Source: Alkalibacter rhizosphaerae
Lineage (GTDB): Bacteria; Bacillota; Clostridia; Eubacteriales; Alkalibacteraceae
DNA: 64,000 bases
Assembly (NCBI RefSeq): GCF_017352215.1
Contig: NZ_CP071444.1
Span: forward strand, 868,001-932,000
Reading direction: 5' to 3'
A program made the translations under genes and the position numbers. This document shows positions 56,505 to 64,000 of this stretch, in pieces. Position 1 is the first letter of the stretch, and each line of letters opens with the position of its first letter. Under the pieces are notes generated by a model that was given only the letters and a program-made list of their open reading frames with translations, was not told the origin of the DNA and ran no database searches.

Positions 56505-57728
56505 TTATTCCACCAGTCGCTTCTCACCCGTCAGATCCCGCAGGGGTTTGATGTCCTGGCTGACTTCCACCACGCCAAGGAATTCTCCTTGTTCATTTCG
56601 GACCGCAAAATAGCGGATGTGGACAAATTTTTCTCCCATGTTGATCCAGAAGTCTTCGTGGTCTTTCTTCCCGGATTTCAATTCTTCCACGATCTCTTCC
56701 ACGATGTGGACACTTGCCGGCGGATGACAATTGCTGACTTCCCGGCCGATGATGGTCTTGGGTCGGGCAAAGATCCGTTCCTTGCCTTGGGTAAAGTATT
56801 TTACTCTCCCATCCTTGTCCACGAAGGTCATATCCAAAGGCAGGGTATTGAGCATGGCGTTGAGCTCTTCCTGGGACATGAACCCGGCATCGAACTTGAC
56901 GTATCCTTCCACGCCCTGGACCTCCGGTTCCATGCTTTCTTCCGGCACGGCCTTGGGTACCCACTCCACCTTGGGTTCAAAGAAAAAGTACCCGTACTCG
57001 TCGCTTTCCTCCAGGATCTTCTTCCATTCATTGTCGTTGAGGGTGTCCAACACCATGGGAAATAGAATGTTTTCTTCCTTGAAGATCATTTCTTCCACGC
57101 CGTTGATGGCGGCATTTGCTTTTTCCACCACTTCCTCTTTCGGTCTGGCATACTGATAGTTTTTCAGGAGTTCCCGAACTTCTTTGATCAAATCCCGATT
57201 TTCATCGTCGACGCCCCACATGACCTGGGGAGGTGCGGTGATCCCGTACTTTTCCATATAGGGAAAGAGCAGGTTTTCTTTTCTTCCGTAATGCTTGTCG
57301 ATTTCCCACAGATCTTTGAAATCTGCCGCCAGATCCACGGTGACCTTGTCGTTTTCTTCCATGGCATCCACGTGGGGACGGATCTGTTCGTCGATCAATT
57401 TCTGGATGAGCTTGTTCTCTTCCCGAAAAGTATGGATCGGGTGACCTGGGGTATCTTCATCCCGTCGAATGGCATGGATCTCCTCGATGGTCCCCTTGAA
57501 GACGGAAGCATGGACGTCGCACAGTCGCTGGATCTCCTCCACCGGCATGCCGTCCACCACCAGCTGGGTCTCCATTTCCGTGATCTCCTTGGCGGAAACG
57601 TCTTTGAAGTTTTCCTCAAACTTGGCTTTCACCTCATCAAAGTCTTTTCCGTCATGGAGTTCCATGATCAATTCTTTCAGTAATTTTTGCCGATACTCCC
57701 GATTGTTGATGTGTTCGCTCATTTTCAT
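56505..57728 (-). CDS. DUF438 - hemerythrin - PAS protein
   Basis: 407 residues, three parts. Residues ~5-75 are DUF438 (NREYRQKLLKELIMELHDGK). Residues ~90-225 are a hemerythrin-like domain with HPIHTFREENKLIQ, DKHYGRKENLLFPYMEK and FKEENILFPMV. Residues ~285-400 are a PAS domain (MTFVDKDGRVKYFTQGKERI; VHIRYFAVRNEQGEFLGVVE). These proteins accompany RIC and are thought to sense or handle NO/O2 or iron; the mechanism is open. Last gene of the ric operon. Confidence 0.9.
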   Translation of the reverse strand: MKMSEHINNREYRQKLLKELIMELHDGKDFDEVKAKFEENFKDVSAKEITEMETQLVVDGMPVEEIQRLCDVHASVFKGTIEEIHAIRRDEDTPGHPIHTFREENKLIQKLIDEQIRPHVDAMEENDKVTVDLAADFKDLWEIDKHYGRKENLLFPYMEKYGITAPPQVMWGVDDENRDLIKEVRELLKNYQYARPKEEVVEKANAAINGVEEMIFKEENILFPMVLDTLNDNEWKKILEESDEYGYFFFEPKVEWVPKAVPEESMEPEVQGVEGYVKFDAGFMSQEELNAMLNTLPLDMTFVDKDGRVKYFTQGKERIFARPKTIIGREVSNCHPPASVHIVEEIVEELKSGKKDHEDFWINMGEKFVHIRYFAVRNEQGEFLGVVEVSQDIKPLRDLTGEKRLVE

Positions 57729-57757
57729 CCCTCCATAGATGGTGTTTGCCGTTCTGC

Positions 57758-57985
57758 TTATTCTTCTACCCGAAAACCATGGGTCTCAAAAGTCTTTTTG
57801 ATTTGTTCCAGGTCGATCTTTTTCATGGTCGCTCCCTTTTCCACGGTCATGAACCGTCCGACAGTGGCGATCATCTTGGGATCCACGATATTTTCAAAAC
57901 CCAATTCCTTCATGATCTCCGGAAACTCCGGATATTTTTTGGTTAGGGATTGTACCGTTTCCTTCAAACTCAAAACTTTTTCCAT
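57758..57985 (-). CDS. DUF1858 domain protein without the CxxC motif
   Basis: 75 residues, MEKVLSLKETVQSLTKKYPE, with LGFENIVDPKMIATVGRFMT. The DUF1858 fold pattern is clear, but there is no cysteine at all, unlike the protein at 53.9 kb. It lies between ric and the DUF438 gene (gaps of 9 and 29 bp) and may be an adaptor for the DUF438 protein. Confidence 0.85.
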   Translation of the reverse strand: MEKVLSLKETVQSLTKKYPEFPEIMKELGFENIVDPKMIATVGRFMTVEKGATMKKIDLEQIKKTFETHGFRVEE

Positions 57986-57994
57986 GATGCCTCC

Positions 57995-58663
57995 TTACTG
58001 TCGTTGAAACAGGATGTTGTTTTCCTTGTGCACGTGCTGGAATATATCCCCTTCCAGTTCTTCCAGGAGTCCGTAAAACCTTTCATAACTGGGACATCCA
58101 TCGGCAGGAACCGTAAAATCCTGGGTCAAGTCTCGAAGATTTCTCAGCAATTCGCCGGCCACTTCGTGTTCGCTTTCCACTTCCTGGCGAACGCTTCCAT
58201 GATCTTGTCCTTTCAGGATGGCCGGAAACAGGGTGACTTCCTCCTTGATCAAATGCTGCTCCAGATCTGCTTTCAGCCCATGGAAATCCTTGAATACTTC
58301 AAACAATTCCGGATGGGCATCTCCATGGGCCCGCAATACGGCATTGGCCAGATGGGAGATCACCGGCAAATTCTGGTTCAGATAGGCATGATGGGTATTG
58401 ACGATGTGGTCGATGAGTTGGGCATCCGTCAAGTCCGTGTATACGGTCCCTTCCTCCAGAGTCGTCTCCTGTGCCAGTGCATGGATCGATGCCAGTACCT
58501 TTTCTGCCTCTACATTTTTCTCCGCTGCCGCTTCTTCCAGGCTTCGATGTCCTCCACAACAAAAGTCGATCCGATATGCCTGCAGTACTTCCGCCGCTTT
58601 GGGAAAACTAGCAACGATGCTTCCCAGTGTATGTTTTTTGGTAAATTCTATGGTATTTTTCAT
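57995..58663 (-). CDS. ric: Iron-sulfur cluster repair di-iron protein (RIC, ScdA/YtfE)
   Basis: 222 residues from ATG 58663, 9 nt after GGAGG; an ATG at 58672 touches that site. The N-terminal ScdA domain has YRIDFCCGGHRSLEEAA. The C-terminal hemerythrin domain has the ligands in IVNTHHAYLNQNLP, LEQHLIKEEVTLFP, VESEHEVAGE and FQHVHKENNILF. RIC repairs [Fe-S] clusters damaged by NO or peroxide. First gene of an operon preceded by an FNR-type box. Confidence 0.94.
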   Translation of the reverse strand: MKNTIEFTKKHTLGSIVASFPKAAEVLQAYRIDFCCGGHRSLEEAAAEKNVEAEKVLASIHALAQETTLEEGTVYTDLTDAQLIDHIVNTHHAYLNQNLPVISHLANAVLRAHGDAHPELFEVFKDFHGLKADLEQHLIKEEVTLFPAILKGQDHGSVRQEVESEHEVAGELLRNLRDLTQDFTVPADGCPSYERFYGLLEELEGDIFQHVHKENNILFQRQ

Positions 58664-58695
58664 GATTTTCATCCTCCATCGGTTTATTTGTCTTC

Positions 58696-58736
58696 ATTGT
58701 ATGACAACAGAACCGGAAAAACTGTGATGCAAATCA
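58696..58736 (-). promoter_or_regulatory. FNR-type activator box and -10 of the ric operon
   Basis: TGATTTGCATCA (58736-58725 on the - strand) is a perfect TGAT-N4-ATCA dyad, the FNR core site. TACAAT (58701-58696) is a plausible -10 with no good -35. With a start 7 nt downstream, the box centre is close to -41.5, the class II activator position. Confidence 0.7.
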
Positions 58737-58773
58737 TGTTTTGAATCTTTTCTTTCTTTTTTGTGATCTTTTC

Positions 58774-59478
58774 TTACGTCCTCTCCAGTCGGTCCACATC
58801 CAGCACCCGGATCTTCTTGTTTCCGGTCATTTCGATGATCCCTTCCTCCTGAAGGGCGCTCAACTTTCTGCTCACCGTCTCCCGGGTGACGCCGATATAA
58901 TTGGCCAACCCTTCCCGGCTCAGCGGAAGTACGAATTCCATGCCGTCTTCCAGCTTCTCTTGTTTCAAGGCCTTTTGCCCCAGTTCCAACAACAAGGACT
59001 GGATCCGGGCATCCACGCTTTTGGCTCCCAAATTTTCGATCATGGATTCCAAATGATCGATCCGGGATACCAATTCCTCCATGATCTTTTGGTTGATGTG
59101 GGGATAGTCCTTCATCAGCCGCTGAAAATCTTTTCTGCTGATCATGCAAAGATCCACCGGTTCGATGGCTGCCACATTGTATTCCGTCTTTTTATCCACG
59201 AACAGGCTTTTTTCTCCAAAAAAATCCCCTGGGAAAAACAAATGGAGGATCTGCTCTTTACCATCCGCCGTATGGCGATAGGCTTTCGCCTTTCCCCGAT
59301 TGATGATCATCAAGCCCTGGAGTACTCCTCCCTCGAAAAAGAGGGTCTCTCTCTTATCAAAATGCTTTCGCCGAATCAAGGATACCACTGTTTCCAATTG
59401 TTCCCCGTCCAGATGACTGAAAATGGGTACACGCCGGGCACACAAACTGTGTCCGCAGCTTTTGCACGTCTCGCTCAT
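58774..59478 (-). CDS. FNR-like Crp-family regulator with probable Fe-S cysteines
   Basis: 234 residues. cNMP-fold N-terminal domain and a C-terminal HTH (LPLSREGLANYIGVTRETVS). The recognition helix has E-T-V-S-R, the E-x-x-S-R contact set of FNR for TTGAT-N4-ATCAA. Cysteines C5, C8, C13 (CKSCGHSLC) and C111 are spaced much like the [4Fe-4S] ligands of E. coli FNR. It likely senses O2 or NO and controls the ric operon 100 bp downstream. Own promoter just upstream. Confidence 0.88.
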   Translation of the reverse strand: MSETCKSCGHSLCARRVPIFSHLDGEQLETVVSLIRRKHFDKRETLFFEGGVLQGLMIINRGKAKAYRHTADGKEQILHLFFPGDFFGEKSLFVDKKTEYNVAAIEPVDLCMISRKDFQRLMKDYPHINQKIMEELVSRIDHLESMIENLGAKSVDARIQSLLLELGQKALKQEKLEDGMEFVLPLSREGLANYIGVTRETVSRKLSALQEEGIIEMTGNKKIRVLDVDRLERT

Positions 59479-59521
59479 GCTGTTACCTTCTTTACTTTTT
59501 AGTAGTTGTCGTACGTCATTT

Positions 59522-59551
59522 TTTATACCCCCAAAAGAGCGCCTTAGTCAA
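59522..59551 (-). promoter_or_regulatory. Promoter of the FNR-like gene
   Basis: TTGACT (59551-59546), 18-bp spacer, TATAAA (59527-59522), about 45 bp before the start codon. Confidence 0.7.
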
Positions 59552-59580
59552 AAAAAGCAAAAAGGGGGGGACCCCCCTTC
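59552..59580 (-). terminator. GC-rich hairpin with T-tract upstream of the FNR-like gene
   Basis: GGGGGGT followed by CCCCCCC and TTTTTGCTTTTTT on the - strand. It would stop transcription coming from the exporter gene or the repeat region before the regulator's own promoter. Confidence 0.55.
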
Positions 59581-59723
59581 AAACCGAAGTTTTCCGGAGG
59601 GTCCTGGGGGTGATTATGGTATTACCCAATCAATAGAATGTTGCCAATGTCAAGATGTTGCCAATGTTGCAACGGATCTGGTTGAAAGACGTCCAGTAGA
59701 AAAATGTACACCTTGGATATATC

Positions 59724-59823
59724 AAAAAAAGACCGACCTGAAGAATTTGCATTCTACTGGTCGGTTACGCTTCCAACTCCTACCGGATAAAGCGTCCATA
59801 TTCTTCCGGTATTCATCGTTCCC
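59724..59823 (-). ncRNA. Structured RNA candidate, unit A: pseudoknot plus terminator
   Basis: On the - strand the 65-bp repeat (59823-59759) can form stem 1 TACCGG/CCGGTA and, with part of its loop, stem 2 ACGCTT/AAGCGT downstream: an H-type pseudoknot. Its 3' end ACCGACC pairs with GGTCGGT (59738-59732) over an inner AGAAT/ATTCT stem and a GCAA loop, followed by seven T: a good intrinsic terminator. I could not match it to a known riboswitch class. Confidence 0.55.
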
Positions 59824-59860
59824 ACAACATATGGGCCACAAAGTCGAAACCCCAAACACA

Positions 59861-59950
59861 CAAAACGACCTTGGATTGTTCACAAGGTCGGTTACGCTTC
59901 CAACTCCTGCCGGATAAAGCGTCCATGTTCTTCCGGCTTTCATCGTTCCC
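59861..59950 (-). ncRNA. Structured RNA candidate, unit B: pseudoknot plus hairpin
   Basis: Second copy of the 65-bp repeat (59950-59886), four substitutions from unit A. Stem 1 here is GCCGG/CCGGC: the outer A-T pair of unit A is a G-C pair, a compensatory change. Stem 2 ACGCTT/AAGCGT is unchanged. It is followed by hairpin CGACCTTG/CAAGGTCG (59890-59866) and a short TTTT. Read from the direction of the exporter gene, B precedes A. Confidence 0.55.
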
Positions 59951-60045
59951 TTTGTTTCGGATTTCTCTTCACAATCCTTTTACCCAACGAAAAATCAAAT
60001 AAACGGACTGTAAAAAACTTGAAACGAATTGATGTAGGAATTGCA

Positions 60046-60960
60046 TCACATTTTAGTATTTTTACATTCTGCATCCAGTCCCTCGATCTCGTCGATCTTC
60101 TTGAGCAGCTGGGTGGTATGATACGTGTAAACGCTTTGGGATGTATCGGATTTTTGGATCCGCTCTTTTTCCATGTCCACATCCATTTTTGCCAACTTTT
60201 CCGCACTTTCCGGGTCCACCACCAAGGTATTTGCAATACTGTCCAACACCTTCAGGTGGGTATATATGGCATCAAAATCCTCCATGATCTCCGTTCTTCG
60301 CTGCAGATCTTGGGCGTGTCGCTTTTTCATGCCGATCTCCACCCTGTAGTCCGCCAACTCCGTCTCATAACTGTCCAAGGCTTCCTTCAATGCTTCCATG
60401 TCTGCCGGTTCCTGATGGCAAAAGACCTTGTCCAAATTCTCCTTGATCAGTTCATTCAACACTTTCGCCTTGTTGTTCAGAGTCTTCTCAAAGCTGTAGG
60501 GGAAGATCAGAAAATTCACTGCGATCCCCACTCCCAAACCGATCAAGGTGTCGATGGTACGATTGATGGCATACCAATAAACGGTCTCTCCAGACATGTT
60601 CAACATGATCCCCAAAAATACGAAACTGGCAATGATGATGGACTTGTTCCACTTCATCACATTCAAAAAATAAATGAGCAGGATGATCCCCAAACTGGTC
60701 AGAACAAGACTCCCCGGGCTCCAGTACGCAAATGCCATGCCCAAAAGAGCTCCAAGAACCGTTCCGATGACCCGATTCTTTCCGACTTCCAGGGAGTTGA
60801 CCACGGAGTTTTCCATGGACAGCATGGCCGCCACCACAATGAAAAAGGAATCGTCCTCCATGATGTATTTCCCGATCAACAATGAGATCAGTACAGCAAC
60901 GGCTGTTTTTAGATTTCGCATACCCAAACGGTAACTCTTGGAGCTTTTGTAATTCATCAT
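60046..60960 (-). CDS. FUSC-type (aromatic acid exporter family) membrane protein
   Basis: 304 residues. N-terminal half with about five helices and the family block GMRNLKTAVAVLISLLIGKY, NSLEVGKNRVIGTVLGALLG; C-terminal half is a soluble helical domain (~165-300). ArAE_1-type half-size proteins probably act as dimers; the substrate is unknown. The start overlaps the end of the cvfB-like gene by 4 bp, so they form an operon. Confidence 0.85.
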   Translation of the reverse strand: MMNYKSSKSYRLGMRNLKTAVAVLISLLIGKYIMEDDSFFIVVAAMLSMENSVVNSLEVGKNRVIGTVLGALLGMAFAYWSPGSLVLTSLGIILLIYFLNVMKWNKSIIIASFVFLGIMLNMSGETVYWYAINRTIDTLIGLGVGIAVNFLIFPYSFEKTLNNKAKVLNELIKENLDKVFCHQEPADMEALKEALDSYETELADYRVEIGMKKRHAQDLQRRTEIMEDFDAIYTHLKVLDSIANTLVVDPESAEKLAKMDVDMEKERIQKSDTSQSVYTYHTTQLLKKIDEIEGLDAECKNTKM

Positions 60961-61790
60961 TTTTTCCGGATTCCCTCTTCCGACAAGGTGATCTTCCCTT
61001 GCTTCAACAAACGTCCGATGGCCCTTTTAAAAGCACTTTTGCTCATTCCAAACTCCGATTTGATGGCGCTGGCCTGGCTTTTGTCGTGATAGGGCAAAAA
61101 CCCGTTTCCTCGATCCAGCTTCTGGTAGATGGTCTCTGCATCCCCGTCGATCTCATCGTGGGCTTGCTTTCGAGTGCTAAGGTTCAGCTTTCCGTCGGGA
61201 CGGACTTTGACGACTCGGCCTTCCACCCAGTCCCCCTTGTCGTAAATGCCGAACATTTCATTCAATGGGATCATGGCGTGGTACTTTTCATCAACGGCCA
61301 CGAAGACTCCCATCTCCTTGTTCATGGCATACACGACGCCTTTCACCGTATCCTCCGCTTTGTAGGGACTTTGGGATCCCAGCATGTTATGGATCTTCAT
61401 GGTGGCGCAGAGCCGATCCGATTTGTCCACATACAAAGCCACCAGACAGACATCGCCAGTCTTTACTTTTCCGATCTGCTCCTTGAAGGGCAGCAGCAGG
61501 TCTTTCTCCAACCCCCAATCCAAAAACGCTCCGATATTGGTGGCTTCCACCACTTTCAGCTGGCGGATCTGTCCCATCAAGATCTTTGGTTTGCGAACCG
61601 TGGCAATCAGTCGGTCCTCGGAATCCCGGTACAAAAACACGGTCAACTCATCCCCTACCTGCGCTCCTTCCGGAACCTGGCTTTGGGGAAGAAGGACATC
61701 ATCGTCCAAGGCACCGTCAAATTCATTTAAATACACCCCGATGGATGTTTGCCGCAGAATGGTCAGCTTCTGCATTTCTCCCAATTGCAT
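60957..61790 (-). CDS. CvfB-like S1-domain RNA-binding protein
   Basis: 277 residues: three S1-like modules (LRQTSIGVYLNEFDGALDDD; VVEATNIGAFLDWGLEKDLL; VVYAMNKEMGVFVAVDEKYH) and a C-terminal winged helix (SEFGMSKSAFKRAIGRLLKQ). This is the layout of CvfB/YitL, an RNA-binding regulator of virulence and expression in Gram-positives. ATG 61790; an ATG five codons on is also possible. Confidence 0.92.
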   Translation of the reverse strand: MQLGEMQKLTILRQTSIGVYLNEFDGALDDDVLLPQSQVPEGAQVGDELTVFLYRDSEDRLIATVRKPKILMGQIRQLKVVEATNIGAFLDWGLEKDLLLPFKEQIGKVKTGDVCLVALYVDKSDRLCATMKIHNMLGSQSPYKAEDTVKGVVYAMNKEMGVFVAVDEKYHAMIPLNEMFGIYDKGDWVEGRVVKVRPDGKLNLSTRKQAHDEIDGDAETIYQKLDRGNGFLPYHDKSQASAIKSEFGMSKSAFKRAIGRLLKQGKITLSEEGIRKK

Positions 61791-61914
61791 ATTTTACAAT
61801 CCTTTCCTTGTTGGCTGCTTCACTTTCTCTTCTATTATACCCTATTACAAGGCGTTTGCCATCATCCCGGAGAATTTTCCATCTATCAACTACATCAAAT
61901 CCCATTCTTACTCC

Positions 61915-61943
61915 TTGACTTTACTGTGCTAAAGCATTACAAT
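61915..61943 (+). promoter_or_regulatory. Sigma-A promoter of the amino-acid ABC operon
   Basis: TTGACT (61915-61920), 17-bp spacer, TACAAT (61938-61943). AAGGAGG at 61959-61965 serves the ATG at 61973. Confidence 0.8.
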
Positions 61944-61972
61944 TCTTTTATAAAACGCAAGGAGGAAAAGGC

Positions 61973-62779
61973 ATGAAAAAAACCATTATTGCAATACTGT
62001 TGACGGCGCTTGTCGCTACTTTGTTTTTCGGCTGTTCCAGCCCGTCCGACGACACTGACGACTCTTGGGGAGAGTTGGAAGAAAGAGGGACCATCATCGT
62101 CGGCTTTGACGACACCTTTGTTCCCATGGGATTTAAAGACGGAAGCGGCACCATCGTCGGCTTCGATGTGGACCTGGCCAAAGAAGCCATCGGTCGAATG
62201 GGTCTGGAAGCAGAATTTCAACCCATCGATTGGAACTTGAAAGAGACGGAGCTCAATTCCAAGAACATCGACTTGATCTGGAATGGATACACCATCACCG
62301 ACGCGCGAAAAGAAAAAGTCAACTTCACTTCACCATATCTGGACAATCGACAGGTGATCGTGGTGCTTAGCGGCTCCGACATCGCAACAAAAGCAGGTCT
62401 GGAAGGCCGGATCGTGGCAGCCCAGAATGCATCCAGCGCACTTGCCGCCATTACGGAAGAAGGAGCAGGCGCCACTTTTGACGGTGGAGAGCCCATTCTG
62501 TTTGACACCTACAATGATGCCTTCATGGATCTGGAAGCCGGTCGAGTGGATGCTGTTGTAGCCGATGAGATCCTGGCACGCTATTATATCGCGGAGCGTG
62601 GAGAAGAAAAATACACCGTACTGTCGGAAGATTTCGGCGATGAAGAATACGGCGTTGGCGTTCGCAAGACGGACGAGACCCTGTTGACCAAATTGAATGA
62701 AGCACTGGATGCCATGAAAGAAGACGGCGCCGCTGCAACCATCTCCGAAAAATGGTTCGGAGAAAACATCGTTAAATAA
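61973..62779 (+). CDS. Amino-acid ABC transporter substrate-binding lipoprotein
   Basis: 268 residues. Signal peptide MKKTIIAILLTALVATLFFG followed by the lipidated Cys (GCSS). SBP_bac_3 fold: IIVGFDDTFVPMGFKDGSG, GFDVDLAKEAIGRMGLEAEF, IDLIWNGYTITDARKEKVNF, YGVGVRKTDETLLTKLNEAL. Family 3 members bind polar amino acids such as glutamine or cystine. First gene of a three-gene importer operon. Confidence 0.95.
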   Translation: MKKTIIAILLTALVATLFFGCSSPSDDTDDSWGELEERGTIIVGFDDTFVPMGFKDGSGTIVGFDVDLAKEAIGRMGLEAEFQPIDWNLKETELNSKNIDLIWNGYTITDARKEKVNFTSPYLDNRQVIVVLSGSDIATKAGLEGRIVAAQNASSALAAITEEGAGATFDGGEPILFDTYNDAFMDLEAGRVDAVVADEILARYYIAERGEEKYTVLSEDFGDEEYGVGVRKTDETLLTKLNEALDAMKEDGAAATISEKWFGENIVK

Positions 62780-62791
62780 CAAGGAGATGCT

Positions 62792-63433
62792 ATGGATTAT
62801 CTGATGGAAATGGCCCCGCTTATGCTGCAGGGATTACGCACCACCCTTTGGTTGTTCTTTTTGACGGCTCTAGGGTCCATACCCCTGGGGATGCTGGTTT
62901 GCATCCTCCGGTTGTCCAAATTCAAACCCCTGCAAACGGCCATGCAGCTGTACATCCTGCTGATGCGGGGTACACCTTTGCTGCTCCAGCTGATTTTCAT
63001 TTTTTTCGGATTGCCGGTGATCGGCATCGTCATCAATCGGGAAGCGGCAGCCCTGTTGGCGTTCATCCTGAATTACGCCGCATACTTTGCAGAGATCTTT
63101 CGGGGAGGGATCCTCTCCGTCAGCCAGGGGCAATACGAAGCCAGTACTGTTCTGGGACTTTCCAAGTCTCAGACTTTCTTTGGGGTGATCCTTCCCCAGG
63201 TCATCAAACGGGTCCTTCCTCCGGGAGGAAACGAATTGATCACCCTGGTGAAAGATACCTCTCTGGCTTACATTCTAGGTTTGGGGGATGTCCTTCGGGC
63301 ATCCCGTACCCTGACCAATCAACAGGCATCCCTGGTGCCCTTGTTCGTTGCAGGATTCATCTACCTACTATTGGTGGGTGTGGTCACGTTGGCCCTGAAG
63401 AAAGCGGAAGTCCGCTTTGACTATTACAAGTAG
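62792..63433 (+). CDS. Amino-acid ABC transporter permease
   Basis: 213 residues, five helices, HisM/GlnP type. The EAA loop is YEASTVLGLSKSQTFFGVIL with PQVIKRVLPPGGNELITLVK. Works as a homodimer with the ATPase encoded next. Gap of 12 bp to the preceding gene with AAGGAG inside. Confidence 0.95.
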   Translation: MDYLMEMAPLMLQGLRTTLWLFFLTALGSIPLGMLVCILRLSKFKPLQTAMQLYILLMRGTPLLLQLIFIFFGLPVIGIVINREAAALLAFILNYAAYFAEIFRGGILSVSQGQYEASTVLGLSKSQTFFGVILPQVIKRVLPPGGNELITLVKDTSLAYILGLGDVLRASRTLTNQQASLVPLFVAGFIYLLLVGVVTLALKKAEVRFDYYK

Positions 63434-63441
63434 GTGAAGCC

Positions 63442-64000
63442 ATGCTAAGCGTAAAAAATCTATCGAAAAGCTTCGGCGACAAGAAAGTGCTGGATCAAAT
63501 CAGTTTTGAAGTGAACAAGGGGGACATCGCCATCATCACCGGTCCGTCCGGCGTGGGCAAGACCACCCTGATCCGATGCCTGTCCGGACTGGAGACGTAC
63601 GACTCGGGGACCATTGACATGACGGAACGCCGTTCGGAAAAAGAACACCCGGTAGGATTGGTCTTTCAAAACTTCAACCTGTTTCCACACTTGAGCGCCT
63701 TGGAAAACATCACCTTTCCCCTGGTCAAAGTAAAAGGCTTGGACAAGGAAAAAGCCCGACAGGAAGGCATGGATATTTTGACTTCCCTGGGGCTGGACGG
63801 ATTGGAAAACAGCTATCCTTTCCAACTCTCCGGCGGTCAGCAGCAGCGAGTGGCCATCGGCCGTGCTTTGGCCATGGATCCGGAATATTTGTGTTTTGAC
63901 GAACCCACCTCGGCTCTGGATTCGAAACTGCGAGACAGCGTCGGCGAGATCCTTCAGGAGATCGCCGCTAGAGGGACCGGCGTCATCGTCATCACCCATG
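63442..64000 (+). CDS. Amino-acid ABC transporter ATPase (partial, 3' end outside window)
   Basis: I translated it from ATG 63442 (AGGTGA upstream) to the edge, 186 codons. Walker A TGPSGVGKTTLIRC, signature QLSGGQQQRVAIGRALAM, Walker B YLCFDEPTSALDS and H-loop VIVITH are all present; only the C-terminal part is missing. Confidence 0.95.
   Translation, partial: MLSVKNLSKSFGDKKVLDQISFEVNKGDIAIITGPSGVGKTTLIRCLSGLETYDSGTIDMTERRSEKEHPVGLVFQNFNLFPHLSALENITFPLVKVKGLDKEKARQEGMDILTSLGLDGLENSYPFQLSGGQQQRVAIGRALAMDPEYLCFDEPTSALDSKLRDSVGEILQEIAARGTGVIVITH

Noticed and set aside
59722-59943. 73-codon - strand frame across the two 65-bp repeats
   Set aside because: It spans both structured repeats and a terminator hairpin, lacks a ribosome site and has no domain; RNA structure explains the region better.
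59759-59950. CRISPR array
   Set aside because: Only two 65-bp repeats with one 62-bp gap, far from CRISPR dimensions, and no cas genes.
59759-59950. Known riboswitch (glycine tandem, guanidine-III, fluoride, c-di-GMP, preQ1)
   Set aside because: The pseudoknot layout recalls guanidine-III, but the conserved nucleotides of that and the other classes are not present by eye.

Overview
The window looks like a chromosomal segment from a strictly or facultatively anaerobic Gram-positive bacterium of the Clostridia (Eubacteriales). Pointers are a wall teichoic acid locus, LytR-CpsA-Psr proteins, DUF1659/DUF2922 genes, an RIC/DUF438/hemerythrin set, and the prfA-ywlC-ywlE-rpiB-upp-atp gene order also seen in Bacillus. 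The atp operon carries one multi-hairpin c subunit plus two identical ordinary c subunits, as in Acetobacterium woodii, which suggests a relative of the Eubacteriaceae. Nearly all genes are read leftwards (- strand). No rRNA, tRNA or CRISPR array was seen.

Region 1 (1-19.2 kb), surface polysaccharide locus, visibly AT-rich. It holds a flippase (partial), a Wzy-like polymerase, glycosyltransferases, an acetyltransferase, the three-gene UDP-N-acetyl-L-fucosamine module (capE/F/G), a teichoic-acid-type polymerase, an initiating sugar transferase and rfbA/rfbB. It is interrupted at 10.2-13.3 kb by an IS110-family element that is itself split by an IS3-family element. The promoter-proximal control genes cpsC (wzz) and cpsD (BY-kinase) are broken by four in-frame stops and a frameshift.

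Region 2 (19.4-33.4 kb), higher GC. It holds an LCP protein, a DUF1659/DUF2922 pair, a ComK-like gene and then a wall teichoic acid operon, in transcription order: lcp, tagG, tagH, three TarF/L-like polymerases, tarI, tarJ, galU, tagO. mreB lies upstream.

Region 3 (33.6-41.7 kb) is a complete F1Fo ATP synthase operon. The c subunits carry Na+-type ligands. One c gene encodes three fused hairpins with a single ion-binding Glu (Glu, Gln, Gln). I rate this the most unusual protein here.

Region 4 (41.9-53.7 kb) is housekeeping: dCMP deaminase, upp, rpiB, ywlE, ywlC, prfA, a split chromate transporter, a CBS protein, an M29 peptidase, an ABC exporter and a hexokinase-family kinase.

Region 5 (53.9-60 kb) looks like a nitrosative/oxidative stress island. 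One operon is DUF1858, an unrecognised His-rich protein, and a hemerythrin. The other is RIC, DUF1858 and DUF438-hemerythrin-PAS, preceded by a perfect TGAT-N4-ATCA box and an FNR-like regulator with four cysteines spaced like Fe-S ligands. Between the two operons sits a REP-associated transposase (RAYT). Five near-perfect ~38-50 bp palindromes occur in 42.4-56.5 kb, each just after a stop codon, two of them flanking the RAYT gene. At 59.7-59.95 kb, two 65-bp repeats fold, on the - strand, into an H-type pseudoknot with one compensatory base-pair change, each followed by a terminator-like hairpin.

Region 6 (60-64 kb): a FUSC-type exporter, a CvfB-like S1 protein, and on the + strand an amino-acid ABC transporter cut by the window edge.
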